NCBI GenBank assembly: GCA_902494945.1
Contig: CABUVF010000050.1
Location: forward strand, 1-11,906
Length of the DNA: 11,906 bases
Origin: an uncultured Collinsella sp.
GTDB taxonomy: Bacteria > Actinomycetota > Coriobacteriia > Coriobacteriales > Coriobacteriaceae
Reading direction: 5' to 3'
Shown here: one piece after another, positions 5,071-11,906 of the stretch
Numbering within the stretch: the stretch's first letter is position 1
Layout of the letters: each line of letters begins with the position of its first letter
The notes under the pieces: generated by a model
Told to the model about the DNA's origin: nothing
The model's database searches: none
What the model saw: the letters and a program-made list of their open reading frames with translations, nothing else
Position numbers and translations under genes: made by a program

Positions 5071-7836
5071 TTACTCGGCGCTTTTGAGGGCGCCGACCAT
5101 GTCGATCTTGTTGAGCGTTCGGTTGGTGGCGAGGTTGACGATGATCGTAAAGCCGAAGGAAAGCACCACGGCAAGCACGTAGCTCAGCGGCTCGACTTCG
5201 ACGTCAAAGTACAGCGACGGCATCTGCAGGATGTACGTAAAGCTCTCGGCAAGCAGGCCACCCAGCGGCACGCCCAGCGCGGCACCAATCGCCGTCAAAA
5301 TCAACGTCTCCTTGTTGACGTAGTGGTGTACCTCGCCGCGACGGAAACCAAGCACCTTGATGGTCGCCAGCTCGCGCTCGCGCTCCGAAATGTTGGTGTT
5401 GGACAGCGTAAACACCACCACAAACGACAGGCACGCCGCCATAAAGGTCACAAGCACCACGACCGAATTGATAATCGTAAAGTTTGCCTCATAGTTTTCC
5501 CAATGCTCAGCGGTACTCGACAGCGTAATCCAACCATCGCTCTTAAGCTTCTTGCTAAACGCAATCTGGTCGGCCGACGAGCCCTTAAGCAGTACAAAGA
5601 TACCGTTAAGGCGTGTACTTCGACCGAACGCACGCTCATAGGTGCTCTGCGTCATATAAAGCGTATTGCCCAGATAGTTGAGCGAGATGTCGCTGACCTT
5701 GACCTTGGCGAGGTTGAGCGACGAATCCTGGACCTGCGCCGTGTCACCCGGTTTGATCCCCAGCACCAGCTGAGAGCTCTTGCTCAAATACACGTCCCCG
5801 TCACGCAGGGCGAGCGGTTCTTTGGACTCATCCTCCAGGCGCACGTAATCGCCCAAGTCGCCGGTGCGGTCATCGGGCACCACAATCAGCTGCACGGTCT
5901 CGCTCTTGCCGCCAAATGTAAAGGTGACGTTGTCGGTCATAATCGGTAGCGTCGAGGTCACCGTCACGTTGGAATCTTTGGCCGTGCTGCGTTCCTCTAG
6001 CGCCGCACATGTCTGCGTAAAATCGTCGGGATTGGCGACTGCCAGCAGATCGTAGCGCGTGATATGCCCGTACTGCTTGGGCGACAGCGCGACCGACGTA
6101 TCACGAATGCCCATGCCGCAGATCACGAGCGCCGTGCAGCCGGCGATACCGAAGACGGTCATAAAGGCACGCTTTTTGTAGCGGAACAGGTTACGCGCTG
6201 CCACCTTGTTCAAAAAGCCCATGCGGTGCCAGATAAAGCCGATGCGCTCGAGCAGAATGCGCGAGCCGGCGCGCGGGGCCTTGGGGCGCATGAGCGAGGC
6301 CGGGGTCTCGGCCATCTCGTGGCGGCAGGCGATAATCGTGGCGCCCACTACGCCCACGGCAAACAACGCTACCGACACGAGTGATGACACGATGTCGTAC
6401 GAAAGTAGCATCTGGGGCAGCGAGTACATGTCGTCGAACACCGTAAACAGGAACAGCGGCAGACCCACAAAACCGATAATATTGCCGAGCACGCCACCGA
6501 TCAGACACGCCCACAGCGAGTAGTCCACATATTTGGACAGGATACGTCCGCGTGAATAGCCGAGCGCCTTGTACAGGCCAATGAGCGTGCGCTCCTCCTC
6601 GACCATGCGCGTGGCGGTGGTAAGGCTGATGAGCACGGCGACGATAAAGAAGATGAACGGGAACACCGTGGCAATGGCCTCAATTGACGAGCTATCGCTC
6701 TCCACGCTCGAGTAGCTTGCAATATTGCCGCGGTCCTGGATGTACCACGTGCATTCGCCTAGATCGAAAAGCTCGGCGCGGGCATCGGCGAATTGCTGAT
6801 CGGCGGCGGCGCGACGCTGGTCCAACTCGGCCTGAGCCTGGACGCGCTCCTCACTGCCCTCGGCCATACGGTCGATGTTGCCCTGTTCAATCCCAAAGAG
6901 CATATTCGCCTGGCGCTCGGCCGCATCCAAGCTTGCCGGTGTGTCGACCGTCAACTCCTGAGCGCGCGCCTTCTCACGCTCCTCGCGGATCTTCTCGATA
7001 TTGCCTTTAACCTCATTGATCTTTGCCGCGTAGGCATCCGAATAGGAGTTGAGGCTCTTGGCTCCCTCGACGATCACGTGAACCGCGGAGTAGGAAGAAG
7101 ATGTCGCGGCATCCTCGCTCACGTAGAACTTGTAGTCCGCAGCCGAAGCGGCACGGAAGGCGTTGACGGTCGAGTCGGAGCTCACATCAGTGGGATCGAG
7201 GACCTCGGCCGTAATGGTGTAATCGCCCGCGGCAAACTGATCCTTGGCACTTTGGTTCGACGAGCTTGCGTCATTGGCGGCAAAACTCACCGTATCGCCG
7301 AGCTTTTTGCCCGAAGCCTTCAGGAACTTCGAAGTCACCGCGACCTCATCGGCGCTCTCGGGCAAATCGCCGTTCACCAGCACCGGTTGATCTATATTCT
7401 CCTTGGAAAGACTCTGCACGACCACACGCTCGCGCGTTGTGCCCACGGCGGTGTAGGCGGTCTCGGTGTAGATGCCCTCGGCCGTCTCGACGCCGTCGAC
7501 CTTTTGAATGGCCGCAAGATCGTCGCGCGTAAGGCCATAGGTCGACTGCACGTTAATGTCATAGACATTCTGCTGGTCAAAATAGGCGTCGACCGAATCG
7601 CGCAGATCCTCGCAGCCCGCCTTGAGGCCGCACATCACGCTCACACCGAGCGCGGTGATGACCACGATGGACAAGAAGCGCTTAAGACTGCCTCGGATTG
7701 TGCGGTAGATGCCCCGGCGAAAAACCATCGGCACCATATCGTTTGAGCTTTGAGCAGTGCGGTAGGTCGCGAACTCCCAGTCGCGGTCTGCGTGCTCCGT
7801 ATCGTGGTTTTGGCTGTTTTGGCGGTCCTGGTCCAT
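5071..7836 (-). CDS. ABC transporter permease with two FtsX/MacB modules
   Basis: This roughly 921-residue integral membrane protein is the partner of the ATPase just upstream. A cytosolic N-tail precedes TM1 (about 54-73, FLSIVVITALGVSVMCGLKAG). A large extracytoplasmic domain follows and contains a charged coiled coil at about 270-360 (KINEVKGNIEKIREEREKAR onward). Three membrane segments at about 383-500 complete the first FtsX module, including the EEERTLIGLYKALGYSRG coupling motif. The second module has TM5 (about 555-576), another extracytoplasmic domain, and three segments from about 788 to the end with the equivalent ERERELATIKVLGFRRGE. Such mechanotransmission-type permeases handle peptides, lipids or cell-wall functions; the substrate here is unknown. 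The ATG at 7836 starts 5 bases after the ATPase stop. A GTG at 7848 overlapping that stop is the alternative, and neither has a strong ribosome site, so translation is probably coupled. An IS lies 11 bases past the stop. Confidence 0.9.
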   Translation of the reverse strand: MDQDRQNSQNHDTEHADRDWEFATYRTAQSSNDMVPMVFRRGIYRTIRGSLKRFLSIVVITALGVSVMCGLKAGCEDLRDSVDAYFDQQNVYDINVQSTYGLTRDDLAAIQKVDGVETAEGIYTETAYTAVGTTRERVVVQSLSKENIDQPVLVNGDLPESADEVAVTSKFLKASGKKLGDTVSFAANDASSSNQSAKDQFAAGDYTITAEVLDPTDVSSDSTVNAFRAASAADYKFYVSEDAATSSSYSAVHVIVEGAKSLNSYSDAYAAKINEVKGNIEKIREEREKARAQELTVDTPASLDAAERQANMLFGIEQGNIDRMAEGSEERVQAQAELDQRRAAADQQFADARAELFDLGECTWYIQDRGNIASYSSVESDSSSIEAIATVFPFIFFIVAVLISLTTATRMVEEERTLIGLYKALGYSRGRILSKYVDYSLWACLIGGVLGNIIGFVGLPLFLFTVFDDMYSLPQMLLSYDIVSSLVSVALFAVGVVGATIIACRHEMAETPASLMRPKAPRAGSRILLERIGFIWHRMGFLNKVAARNLFRYKKRAFMTVFGIAGCTALVICGMGIRDTSVALSPKQYGHITRYDLLAVANPDDFTQTCAALEERSTAKDSNVTVTSTLPIMTDNVTFTFGGKSETVQLIVVPDDRTGDLGDYVRLEDESKEPLALRDGDVYLSKSSQLVLGIKPGDTAQVQDSSLNLAKVKVSDISLNYLGNTLYMTQSTYERAFGRSTRLNGIFVLLKGSSADQIAFSKKLKSDGWITLSSTAEHWENYEANFTIINSVVVLVTFMAACLSFVVVFTLSNTNISERERELATIKVLGFRRGEVHHYVNKETLILTAIGAALGVPLGGLLAESFTYILQMPSLYFDVEVEPLSYVLAVVLSFGFTIIVNLATNRTLNKIDMVGALKSAE

Positions 7837-7841
7837 GGGCG

Positions 7842-8543
7842 CTACCACTCGATCGTCTCGATAGGCACGGGATTTTGCTGGACCGTCTCGCTCTCCACGC
7901 GGCCGCTCTTAAAGCGGATCAGGCGATCGGCCATGGGCGCCAGCGCGGAGTTGTGGGTGATGATAATGACCGTGATGCCCTGCTTGCGGCAGGTGTCCTG
8001 CAGCAACTGCAAAATCTGCTTACCGGTTTTGTAGTCGAGTGCGCCCGTGGGCTCGTCGCACAAAAGCAGCTTGGGGTTCTTGGCCAGTGCGCGCGCAATG
8101 GACACGCGCTGCTGCTCGCCACCCGAAAGCTGCGCCGGAAAGTTGCCCAGGCGCTCACCCAGGCCAACCTGGCAAAGCGTTTGCTCGGCATCGAGCGAAT
8201 CGGGGCAGATTTGCGCCGCAAGCTCGACGTTTTCGAGCGCCGTCAGGTTGGGGACCAGATTGTAGAACTGGAAGACAAAGCCAACATCGGCGCGGCGGTA
8301 TTCCACGAGCTGTGCCTCGTTGGCGGAACTCACGTCGCGCCCGTCCACCGTTACGGTGCCGGAGGTTACCGTGTCCATGCCGCCCAGAATATTGAGCGCC
8401 GTGGTCTTGCCGGCACCCGAAGCGCCCAGGATAATAGCAAGCTCGCCACGCTCAACGGTAAAGCTCGCGCCGTCGAGCGCGTGAATGCGGGCATCGCCCT
8501 CGCCGTACGCCTTGATGACGTCTTTGAATTCGATATAAGCCAT
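7842..8543 (-). CDS. ABC transporter ATP-binding protein (MacB/LolD type)
   Basis: This 233-residue cytosolic ATPase powers the adjacent FtsX-type permease. All motifs are present: Walker A GASGAGKT (40-47), Q-loop FQFYNLVPN with Gln92, signature LSGGEQQR (139-146), Walker B LLLCDEPTGALD (159-170) with catalytic Glu164, and the His switch ITHN with His197. The DEPTGALD form and the short length are typical of the MacB/LolD/BceA-like subfamily, which pairs with FtsX permeases. The ATG at 8543 is preceded at about 8 bases by a weak TGGGAA. It lies 85 bases downstream of the histidine kinase gene and just before the permease, in one direction, so it is probably co-transcribed and controlled by the two-component system. 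Confidence 0.95.
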   Translation of the reverse strand: MAYIEFKDVIKAYGEGDARIHALDGASFTVERGELAIILGASGAGKTTALNILGGMDTVTSGTVTVDGRDVSSANEAQLVEYRRADVGFVFQFYNLVPNLTALENVELAAQICPDSLDAEQTLCQVGLGERLGNFPAQLSGGEQQRVSIARALAKNPKLLLCDEPTGALDYKTGKQILQLLQDTCRKQGITVIIITHNSALAPMADRLIRFKSGRVESETVQQNPVPIETIEW

Positions 8544-8599
8544 CGATCGGTTCCCATCTGGTCGGATAACTCTTTAGTATTACCCATTTCCCACCGACC

Positions 8600-8631
8600 A
8601 AAAAGGGACAGGTTTATTTTGGTAGGTTTTA
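8600..8631 (-). repeat. 32-bp dispersed repeat, copy 2, containing the kinase stop codon
   Basis: Read on the minus strand it starts TAAAACCTACC and ends CCTGTCCCTTTTT. It is 31/32 identical to 3474-3505. Its first three bases are the TAA stop of the histidine kinase gene. The rest fills much of the 85-base gap to the ATPase gene. That gap also has a TGGTCGG/CCGACCA inverted pair (8559-8565 and 8594-8600) and a minus-strand TAATACT that could be a weak -10 box. Confidence 0.75.
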
Positions 8632-10014
8632 GAAGCGGACGGTGAAGGTGATCTGGTTGCCGCTGCCGCAAACAGAAGCGCACCCGCCATGGGCCTCGGC
8701 GATGGCGCGCACGACGGATAGGCCCACACCCGAGCCGCCTGTCTTGGAGCTGCGCGACACGTCCGCACGATAGAAGCGGTCGAACAATCGGTCCAGGTCG
8801 CCTTCGGGCAACTCGTCTACAGCGTTCGATACGACAAGCTCTGCCGAGCCTTTGCCCGCACCGCGCGAAACGACGCGCAGGCTCAGCTCGATCACGCTGC
8901 CCTCGCTCGCATAACGCGTGGCGTTGTCCAGCAGCAACTCAACCACCTGCGCCACCGCCGCAGCATCGGCATGGGCCCTCACGCCGTTTGCAATCGACAT
9001 CGACAGACGCTTGCCGCGCGAAACCGCCACCGACTCAAACGGCGCCGCCGCCTTGTCCACGGCCTCCGAAAGATCGATCGACGCCATGGTAAAGCCGGCA
9101 GAGCCCTCGTCCATGCGCGCCAAAAATACCAGACGCTCCGTAAGCGCCGTCAGCCGCGCCACCTGCTCGTGAATGCTCTGCGTCCACTCGCTCTCGCCGC
9201 TTTCAATCTCCTGTACCTCGTTCGCGGCATCGATCACAGCGAGCGGCGTCTTGATCTCGTGGCTTGCATCGGTAATGAACCGCTTTTGTTTGCTGTAGCT
9301 CTCGACCATCGGTCGAATCACGGCGCCCGAGGCGACCGTTACAATTGCCAGCACCGCCAGCCAGCCAATGCAGCTGATTGCCACACTCGCGCTCAAAAAC
9401 GAATGGAAACTTGCAAGCTCGCGCGAACAGTCCACAAACACATAGGTGGTCTTTTCGCCTTGAGCTGTGGTCGTATAGCGGTAGTTACCAGAAAACCCAG
9501 AGGTCAGGCCCTTGGAATCCAGCCCCATGGCAATACGGGCGGCACGCTTGGCGCCCACCGCGGCAATGCGGGCGGTATTGACATCGACCACCTGCCCTTC
9601 GACAAGCGTCACCGTAAAGTAGCGCGTGTCGAAGGGGGACTCCGCCGTCATGCCTTCAAAATGTCCCACGCGAACGCCCGCCCGATAGCCGTCCGCAACC
9701 ATGCCGGTGCTCGCGTCCCCGCCATTGCCGGGATCGGTCCTGGACTCGTCTTCCCAATCGATGCCGCCCTTGCCTGCCAGGATATAGTCCAGGCGCGCAT
9801 CGGCCATTTTGCAGACATGCGAGTAATTGACGACATTTATGCCGGCAATGATGAGCGTGAGCACCACGGTCACCGCGCCCATGGCAACGAGGATGAACTT
9901 GCGACGCAGGCGGCGGCCCATTGCACTGGCAGCATCGGCGCGGCCCGGATTGCCCGAGTCCGCGCCCATGCCGAGCTTTGCCGCCATGCGCTTCCACCAC
10001 GCGCTCGCGCTCAC
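8629..10014 (-). CDS. Sensor histidine kinase
   Basis: This 461-residue membrane sensor is the partner of the response regulator encoded immediately upstream. TM1 (about 39-60) and TM2 (about 207-232) enclose an extracytoplasmic domain of about 145 residues without a recognised fold. The HisKA domain has FITDASHEIKTPLAVI with phospho-acceptor His252. The ATPase domain shows the N box VVELLLDNATRYA (Asn364), the F box LFDRFYRAD (410-418) and the G2 box TGGSGVGLSVV. The usual DxGxG G1 box is degenerate (SNAVDELPEGD). A sizeable sensor loop separates it from BceS-type kinases that sense through their transporter. The GTG at 10014 is chosen because it follows the regulator stop by two bases with AGGAAGG about 9 bases ahead. 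The ATG at 9987, giving 452 residues, is a good alternative. It probably switches on the regulator and the downstream transporter. Confidence 0.92.
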   Translation of the reverse strand: MSASAWWKRMAAKLGMGADSGNPGRADAASAMGRRLRRKFILVAMGAVTVVLTLIIAGINVVNYSHVCKMADARLDYILAGKGGIDWEDESRTDPGNGGDASTGMVADGYRAGVRVGHFEGMTAESPFDTRYFTVTLVEGQVVDVNTARIAAVGAKRAARIAMGLDSKGLTSGFSGNYRYTTTAQGEKTTYVFVDCSRELASFHSFLSASVAISCIGWLAVLAIVTVASGAVIRPMVESYSKQKRFITDASHEIKTPLAVIDAANEVQEIESGESEWTQSIHEQVARLTALTERLVFLARMDEGSAGFTMASIDLSEAVDKAAAPFESVAVSRGKRLSMSIANGVRAHADAAAVAQVVELLLDNATRYASEGSVIELSLRVVSRGAGKGSAELVVSNAVDELPEGDLDRLFDRFYRADVSRSSKTGGSGVGLSVVRAIAEAHGGCASVCGSGNQITFTVRF

Positions 10015-10016
10015 GC

Positions 10017-10700
10017 TTATTCGCCTTCCTCGACAACCTCGAGCGAATATCCCTGATTGCGCGATGCGCGGATGGCCACGTTGGCACCCAGCGCCGTCAG
10101 CTTTTTGCGCAGGTACGAGATATAGACCCACACCACGTTGGCACCTTCGGGCGCGTCCTCGCCCCAAACATCGAGCATCAGACGCTCGGTGGGCATGCGC
10201 GTGCCGGCGTTGCGCATAAAGAGCTCCATAAGCTGAAACTCACGATTGGCTAGGTGTTCCTCGCCCAAGGGACCTATAAGCGTGCAAGCCGCCGTGTCGA
10301 GGCGCACGTTGCCCACACTGAGCGTCGTGGCGTCAATTGCCGTCGCGGCACGCGTCATGGCACGAATGCGAGCGAGCAGCTCCTTGGCGGCGAACGGCTT
10401 AGTCAGGTAATCGTTGGCGCCAGCGTCCAGGCCCTCGACCTTATCGGATACCTCGCTTTTGGCCGTAAGCATGATGATGGGCAGGCGTTTACCGGCCTCA
10501 CGTGTGCGCTTGAGCACCTCGATACCATCCATGCCGGGCATCATGATGTCCAGAATCGCGGCGTCATAGTCGTTGGCGAGTAGATATTCGAGTGCCGTCA
10601 GACCGTCGAGTGCGGTATCGACCTCGTAGTCGCTATGTTGAAGAATCGCGGTAAGGGCGCGGGAGAGGCCGGGTTCGTCCTCGGCAAGCATCAGCTTCAT
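10017..10700 (-). CDS. OmpR/PhoB-family response regulator
   Basis: This 227-residue cytosolic DNA-binding regulator is the first gene of the likely operon. The receiver domain (1-115) has the acidic pocket EDE (7-9), phospho-acceptor Asp51 in AAILDIMMPGMDG, Thr79 in IIMLTAKSE and Lys101 in LTKPF. The winged-helix domain (about 125-222) shows LANREFQLMELFMRNAG, the WGEDAPEGANVVWVYISYLRKKL recognition region and the terminal RNQGYSLEV wing. The ATG at 10700 follows AAAGGAGC with five to six bases of spacing. The next gene, the kinase, begins two bases after its stop. A PhoB-style direct repeat before the promoter suggests that it activates its own operon. Confidence 0.96.
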   Translation of the reverse strand: MKLMLAEDEPGLSRALTAILQHSDYEVDTALDGLTALEYLLANDYDAAILDIMMPGMDGIEVLKRTREAGKRLPIIMLTAKSEVSDKVEGLDAGANDYLTKPFAAKELLARIRAMTRAATAIDATTLSVGNVRLDTAACTLIGPLGEEHLANREFQLMELFMRNAGTRMPTERLMLDVWGEDAPEGANVVWVYISYLRKKLTALGANVAIRASRNQGYSLEVVEEGE

Positions 10701-10744
10701 AGTTGCTCCTTTGGCGCATGGCTCTACAGGTTTCGATACTGCCG

Positions 10745-10783
10745 ATAATAGCGCACCGTCAACCGCCTTAGCGCAGCCTTAGC
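10745..10783 (-). promoter_or_regulatory. Probable autoregulated promoter with tandem PhoB/OmpR-type boxes
   Basis: On the plus strand GCCTTAGC occurs at 10765-10772 and 10776-10783, an exact 8-bp direct repeat with an 11-bp period (7-bp boxes separated by 4 bp). Reading toward the regulator gene, the two GCTAAGG boxes are followed after 15 bases by TATTAT (10750-10745) as a -10 box, the same spacing logic as pho boxes. TTGACG (10762-10757) lies between them and could be a -35 box for a weaker TATCGA 18 bases further on. A third CTTAGC half-site lies at 10821-10826. Confidence 0.55.
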
Positions 10784-10790
10784 CGCTCAA

Positions 10791-10814
10791 CCTGCGCGTT
10801 TTCAAATACGCAGG
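10791..10814. other. Small hairpin upstream of the regulator promoter
   Basis: CCTGCG (10791-10796) pairs with CGCAGG (10809-10814) around a 12-base AT-rich loop. It lies between the tandem boxes and the third half-site. Its role is unknown. Confidence 0.4.
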
Positions 10815-10867
10815 ATATGGCTTAGCCAAACTTAAGGCGCAGACACCGAGCACTTGGACGCATGTTA

Positions 10868-10901
10868 GCCGCGAAGGGACAGCGACTCGTCCTTTCGCGG
10901 C
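10868..10901 (-). terminator. Hairpin after the methyltransferase gene
   Basis: GCCGCGAAGGGAC (10868-10880) and 10889-10901 pair at 12 of 13 positions around an 8-base loop. It starts 27 bases past the methyltransferase stop and before the regulator promoter, the place expected for a terminator. No clear T run follows on either strand. Confidence 0.5.
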
Positions 10902-10928
10902 GTCCTAGTTATGCAAATTGTTCGAGCG

Positions 10929-11507
10929 TTATTCCTCGTACGCGCCCTCAAGCCGAAGCAGCCATTCCTTGCGGTCAAGGCCGCCGGCATATCCGTTGAG
11001 CGATCCGTCGGCCGCCACCACGCGATGGCACGGCACGATGATCGAAATAGGGTTGCGAGCAACCGCAGCCCCCACCGCGCGAGGAGATACAACGGGCGCT
11101 TCATTTCCCGGCACACGATGTCGAGCCGCAACACGCTGGGCGATCTCGCCATACGTAGCGACCTCGCCACGCGGGATAGAAAGCAGCTCAAACCAAACCT
11201 CGCGCTGAAACGCCGTGCCAATCAAATGCAACGGCGGCGTAAACCGAGGCTCCTGCCCCGCAAAATAAGCATTCAGCCAAGCCCAAGAACGCTCAAGCAC
11301 CGAAGAAGCCGCACCATTTGCCGGATTCACCGAAGACATACCGCCAGCGCCAGAAACCGCATCGGTGCCTTCAACGTGCTCCGTATCTTCTTTGAGCAGC
11401 GTAGAGCCAAAGTGCTCCTGTCCCTCAAACCAAAGCCCCGTCAGACCGCGGCCATCAGCGGCAAGCAAGATTTCGCCCAAAGGCGAAGCAAACGTCGTCG
11501 TGACCAC
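10929..11507 (-). CDS. ogt: Methylated-DNA--protein-cysteine S-methyltransferase
   Basis: This 192-residue DNA-repair protein transfers the alkyl group from O6-methylguanine or O4-methylthymine to its own cysteine. The active-site motif IIVPCHRVV carries Cys160, followed by the usual GSLNGYAGGLDRKEWLL. Upstream, FQREVWFELLSIPRGEVATYGEIA and SPRAVGAAVARNP give the DNA-binding helix and Arg143. It is longer than the usual 160-175 residues, with an acidic and Gly/Ser-rich insertion at about 40-70 and a RHRVPGNEAPVVS insertion at about 129-141. The start is a GTG at 11507, supported by AAAGGAG (11520-11514) six bases ahead. It is separated from the response-regulator operon by a hairpin and looks like an independent unit. 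A specific ogt versus adaB-like assignment is uncertain. Confidence 0.93.
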   Translation of the reverse strand: MVTTTFASPLGEILLAADGRGLTGLWFEGQEHFGSTLLKEDTEHVEGTDAVSGAGGMSSVNPANGAASSVLERSWAWLNAYFAGQEPRFTPPLHLIGTAFQREVWFELLSIPRGEVATYGEIAQRVAARHRVPGNEAPVVSPRAVGAAVARNPISIIVPCHRVVAADGSLNGYAGGLDRKEWLLRLEGAYEE

Positions 11508-11534
11508 CAGCGGCTCCTTTCAAAACTCCGCAAC

Positions 11535-11540
11535 ATAATA
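11535..11540 (-). promoter_or_regulatory. Candidate -10 box of the methyltransferase gene
   Basis: Minus-strand TATTAT lies 28 bases before the GTG start. Upstream TTGTCT is only 13 bases away and TTGGGG is 19 away, so the -35 element is unclear. Confidence 0.35.
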
Positions 11541-11580
11541 CCGCGAATTGTGCAGACAACCCCAATCGACCCCAAAGTCG

Positions 11581-11668
11581 CCCCAGGCAGCAGGCGCGAA
11601 GCGCCGCAGCTGCCGGCCACACTCCGCAGTCCCCAAGGCGGCAGGCGCAAAGCGCCGAGGCCACCGCC
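11581..11668. repeat. Two tandem GC hairpins in a 50-bp direct repeat
   Basis: CCCCAGGCAGCAGGCGCGAA (from 11581) recurs from 11631 as CCCCAAGGCGGCAGGCGCAA, with one gap and two changes over the first 27 bases. Each unit folds. In the first, GGCAGC (11586-11591) pairs with GCTGCC (11609-11614) around GGCGC-gaa-GCGCC. In the second, GGCGG (11637-11641) pairs with CCGCC (11664-11668) around GGCGC-aaa-GCGCC. The 11508-11906 region has no convincing gene; it holds the candidate promoter, these hairpins and the large hairpin at its right end. Confidence 0.6.
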
Positions 11669-11766
11669 GGGACCAGGGCCCGCAACAGCCATGCGCCCCA
11701 ACATCAGCCCAGCTGCCCCAACCAACAACGGCCCCTTCGCAGGCCGCTCGCAGCAGCGTCACCGCA

Positions 11767-11896
11767 GGCGGGGGCCGGGCTTAGTTTTCAGAACACTCCG
11801 CAGACCAGTGCGGCGCCTTGTCCGCGGCTCCGAAGGAGCAGGACAAGGCGCCACACATGGTCGAGGACGTTCTGAAAACTAAGCCCGGCCCCCGCC
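11767..11896. repeat. 130-bp nested inverted repeat with a perfect 28-bp outer stem
   Basis: The outer arms 11767-11794 and 11869-11896 are perfect reverse complements over 28 bp; they begin GGCGGGGGCCGGGC and end in TTAGTTTTCAGAAC. Inside, GACCA (11803-11807) pairs with TGGTC (11858-11862), GGCGCCTTGTCC (11812-11823) with GGACAAGGCGCC (11841-11852), and GCTCC with GGAGC (11827-11839) around a GAA loop. About 50 base pairs stack on one axis. It may be a MITE-like element, a very strong bidirectional terminator or a structured RNA. The gene to its right is outside the window. Confidence 0.8.
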
Positions 11897-11906
11897 GGAC
11901 AGGTCA

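Noticed and set aside
6793..7746. Plus-strand open frame inside the permease gene
   Set aside because: It is antisense to a well-supported FtsX-type permease and its translation shows no family motif.
8971..10056. Plus-strand open frame across the histidine kinase
   Set aside because: It is antisense to HisKA and ATPase-domain motifs and rich in His and Arg as expected of a reverse-frame shadow.
11581..11668. Possible CRISPR-like array
   Set aside because: There are only two units, the repeats are imperfect and self-complementary, and there are no spacers or cas genes.
11548..11784. Plus-strand frame with a repeated AAGAKRR motif
   Set aside because: The peptide repeat follows from the tandem DNA hairpins; composition is Pro/Ala/Arg low-complexity and no ribosome site was seen.

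Overview
The window looks like a chromosomal segment of a GC-rich, Gram-positive actinobacterium. The best guess is a Collinsella-like member of the Coriobacteriia. This is an inference from the GC-rich genes with clear Shine-Dalgarno sites, the actinobacterial-type phosphofructokinase and the abundance of structured intergenic repeats. It was not tested by a search.

Layout. Bases 1-423 hold the 3' end of a plus-strand gene, probably a linear-amide C-N hydrolase of the choloylglycine hydrolase class. A 6-phosphofructokinase follows (564-1643). A plus-strand gene at 2077-2997 encodes an XRE-type helix-turn-helix protein fused to an acidic linker, an imperfect beta-like repeat and four hydrophobic segments, so it is probably a membrane-anchored regulator. 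Bases 2998-3506 have no convincing gene but contain four distinct repeat or palindrome structures. An apparently intact IS110-family element, transposase on the minus strand, occupies about 3507-5059. It is bounded by a perfect 15-bp inverted repeat and has long non-coding ends that could encode a guide RNA.

The right half is all on the minus strand. A response regulator (10700-10017), a sensor histidine kinase (10014-8629), an ABC ATPase (8543-7842) and a large two-module FtsX/MacB-type permease (7836-5071) form one likely operon. The two-component pair probably controls the transporter and itself. Upstream of the regulator is an exact 8-bp direct repeat with 11-bp period, set before a TATTAT -10 box, which is the architecture of PhoB/OmpR-family sites. 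The insertion sequence landed 11 bases past the permease stop codon. Further upstream on the same strand is a methylguanine-DNA methyltransferase gene (11507-10929) with its own candidate promoter and a hairpin after it.

The most notable non-genic signal is the density of intergenic repeat families. There are two copies of an inverted-repeat element with AGTTGCGGTG ends flanking the XRE gene, and two copies of a 32-bp element at 31/32 identity, one containing the kinase stop codon. There is a near-perfect 32-bp stem after pfk, a roughly 130-bp nested hairpin with about 50 base pairs at the right edge, and two tandem GC hairpins before the methyltransferase gene. No tRNA, rRNA or CRISPR array was seen.
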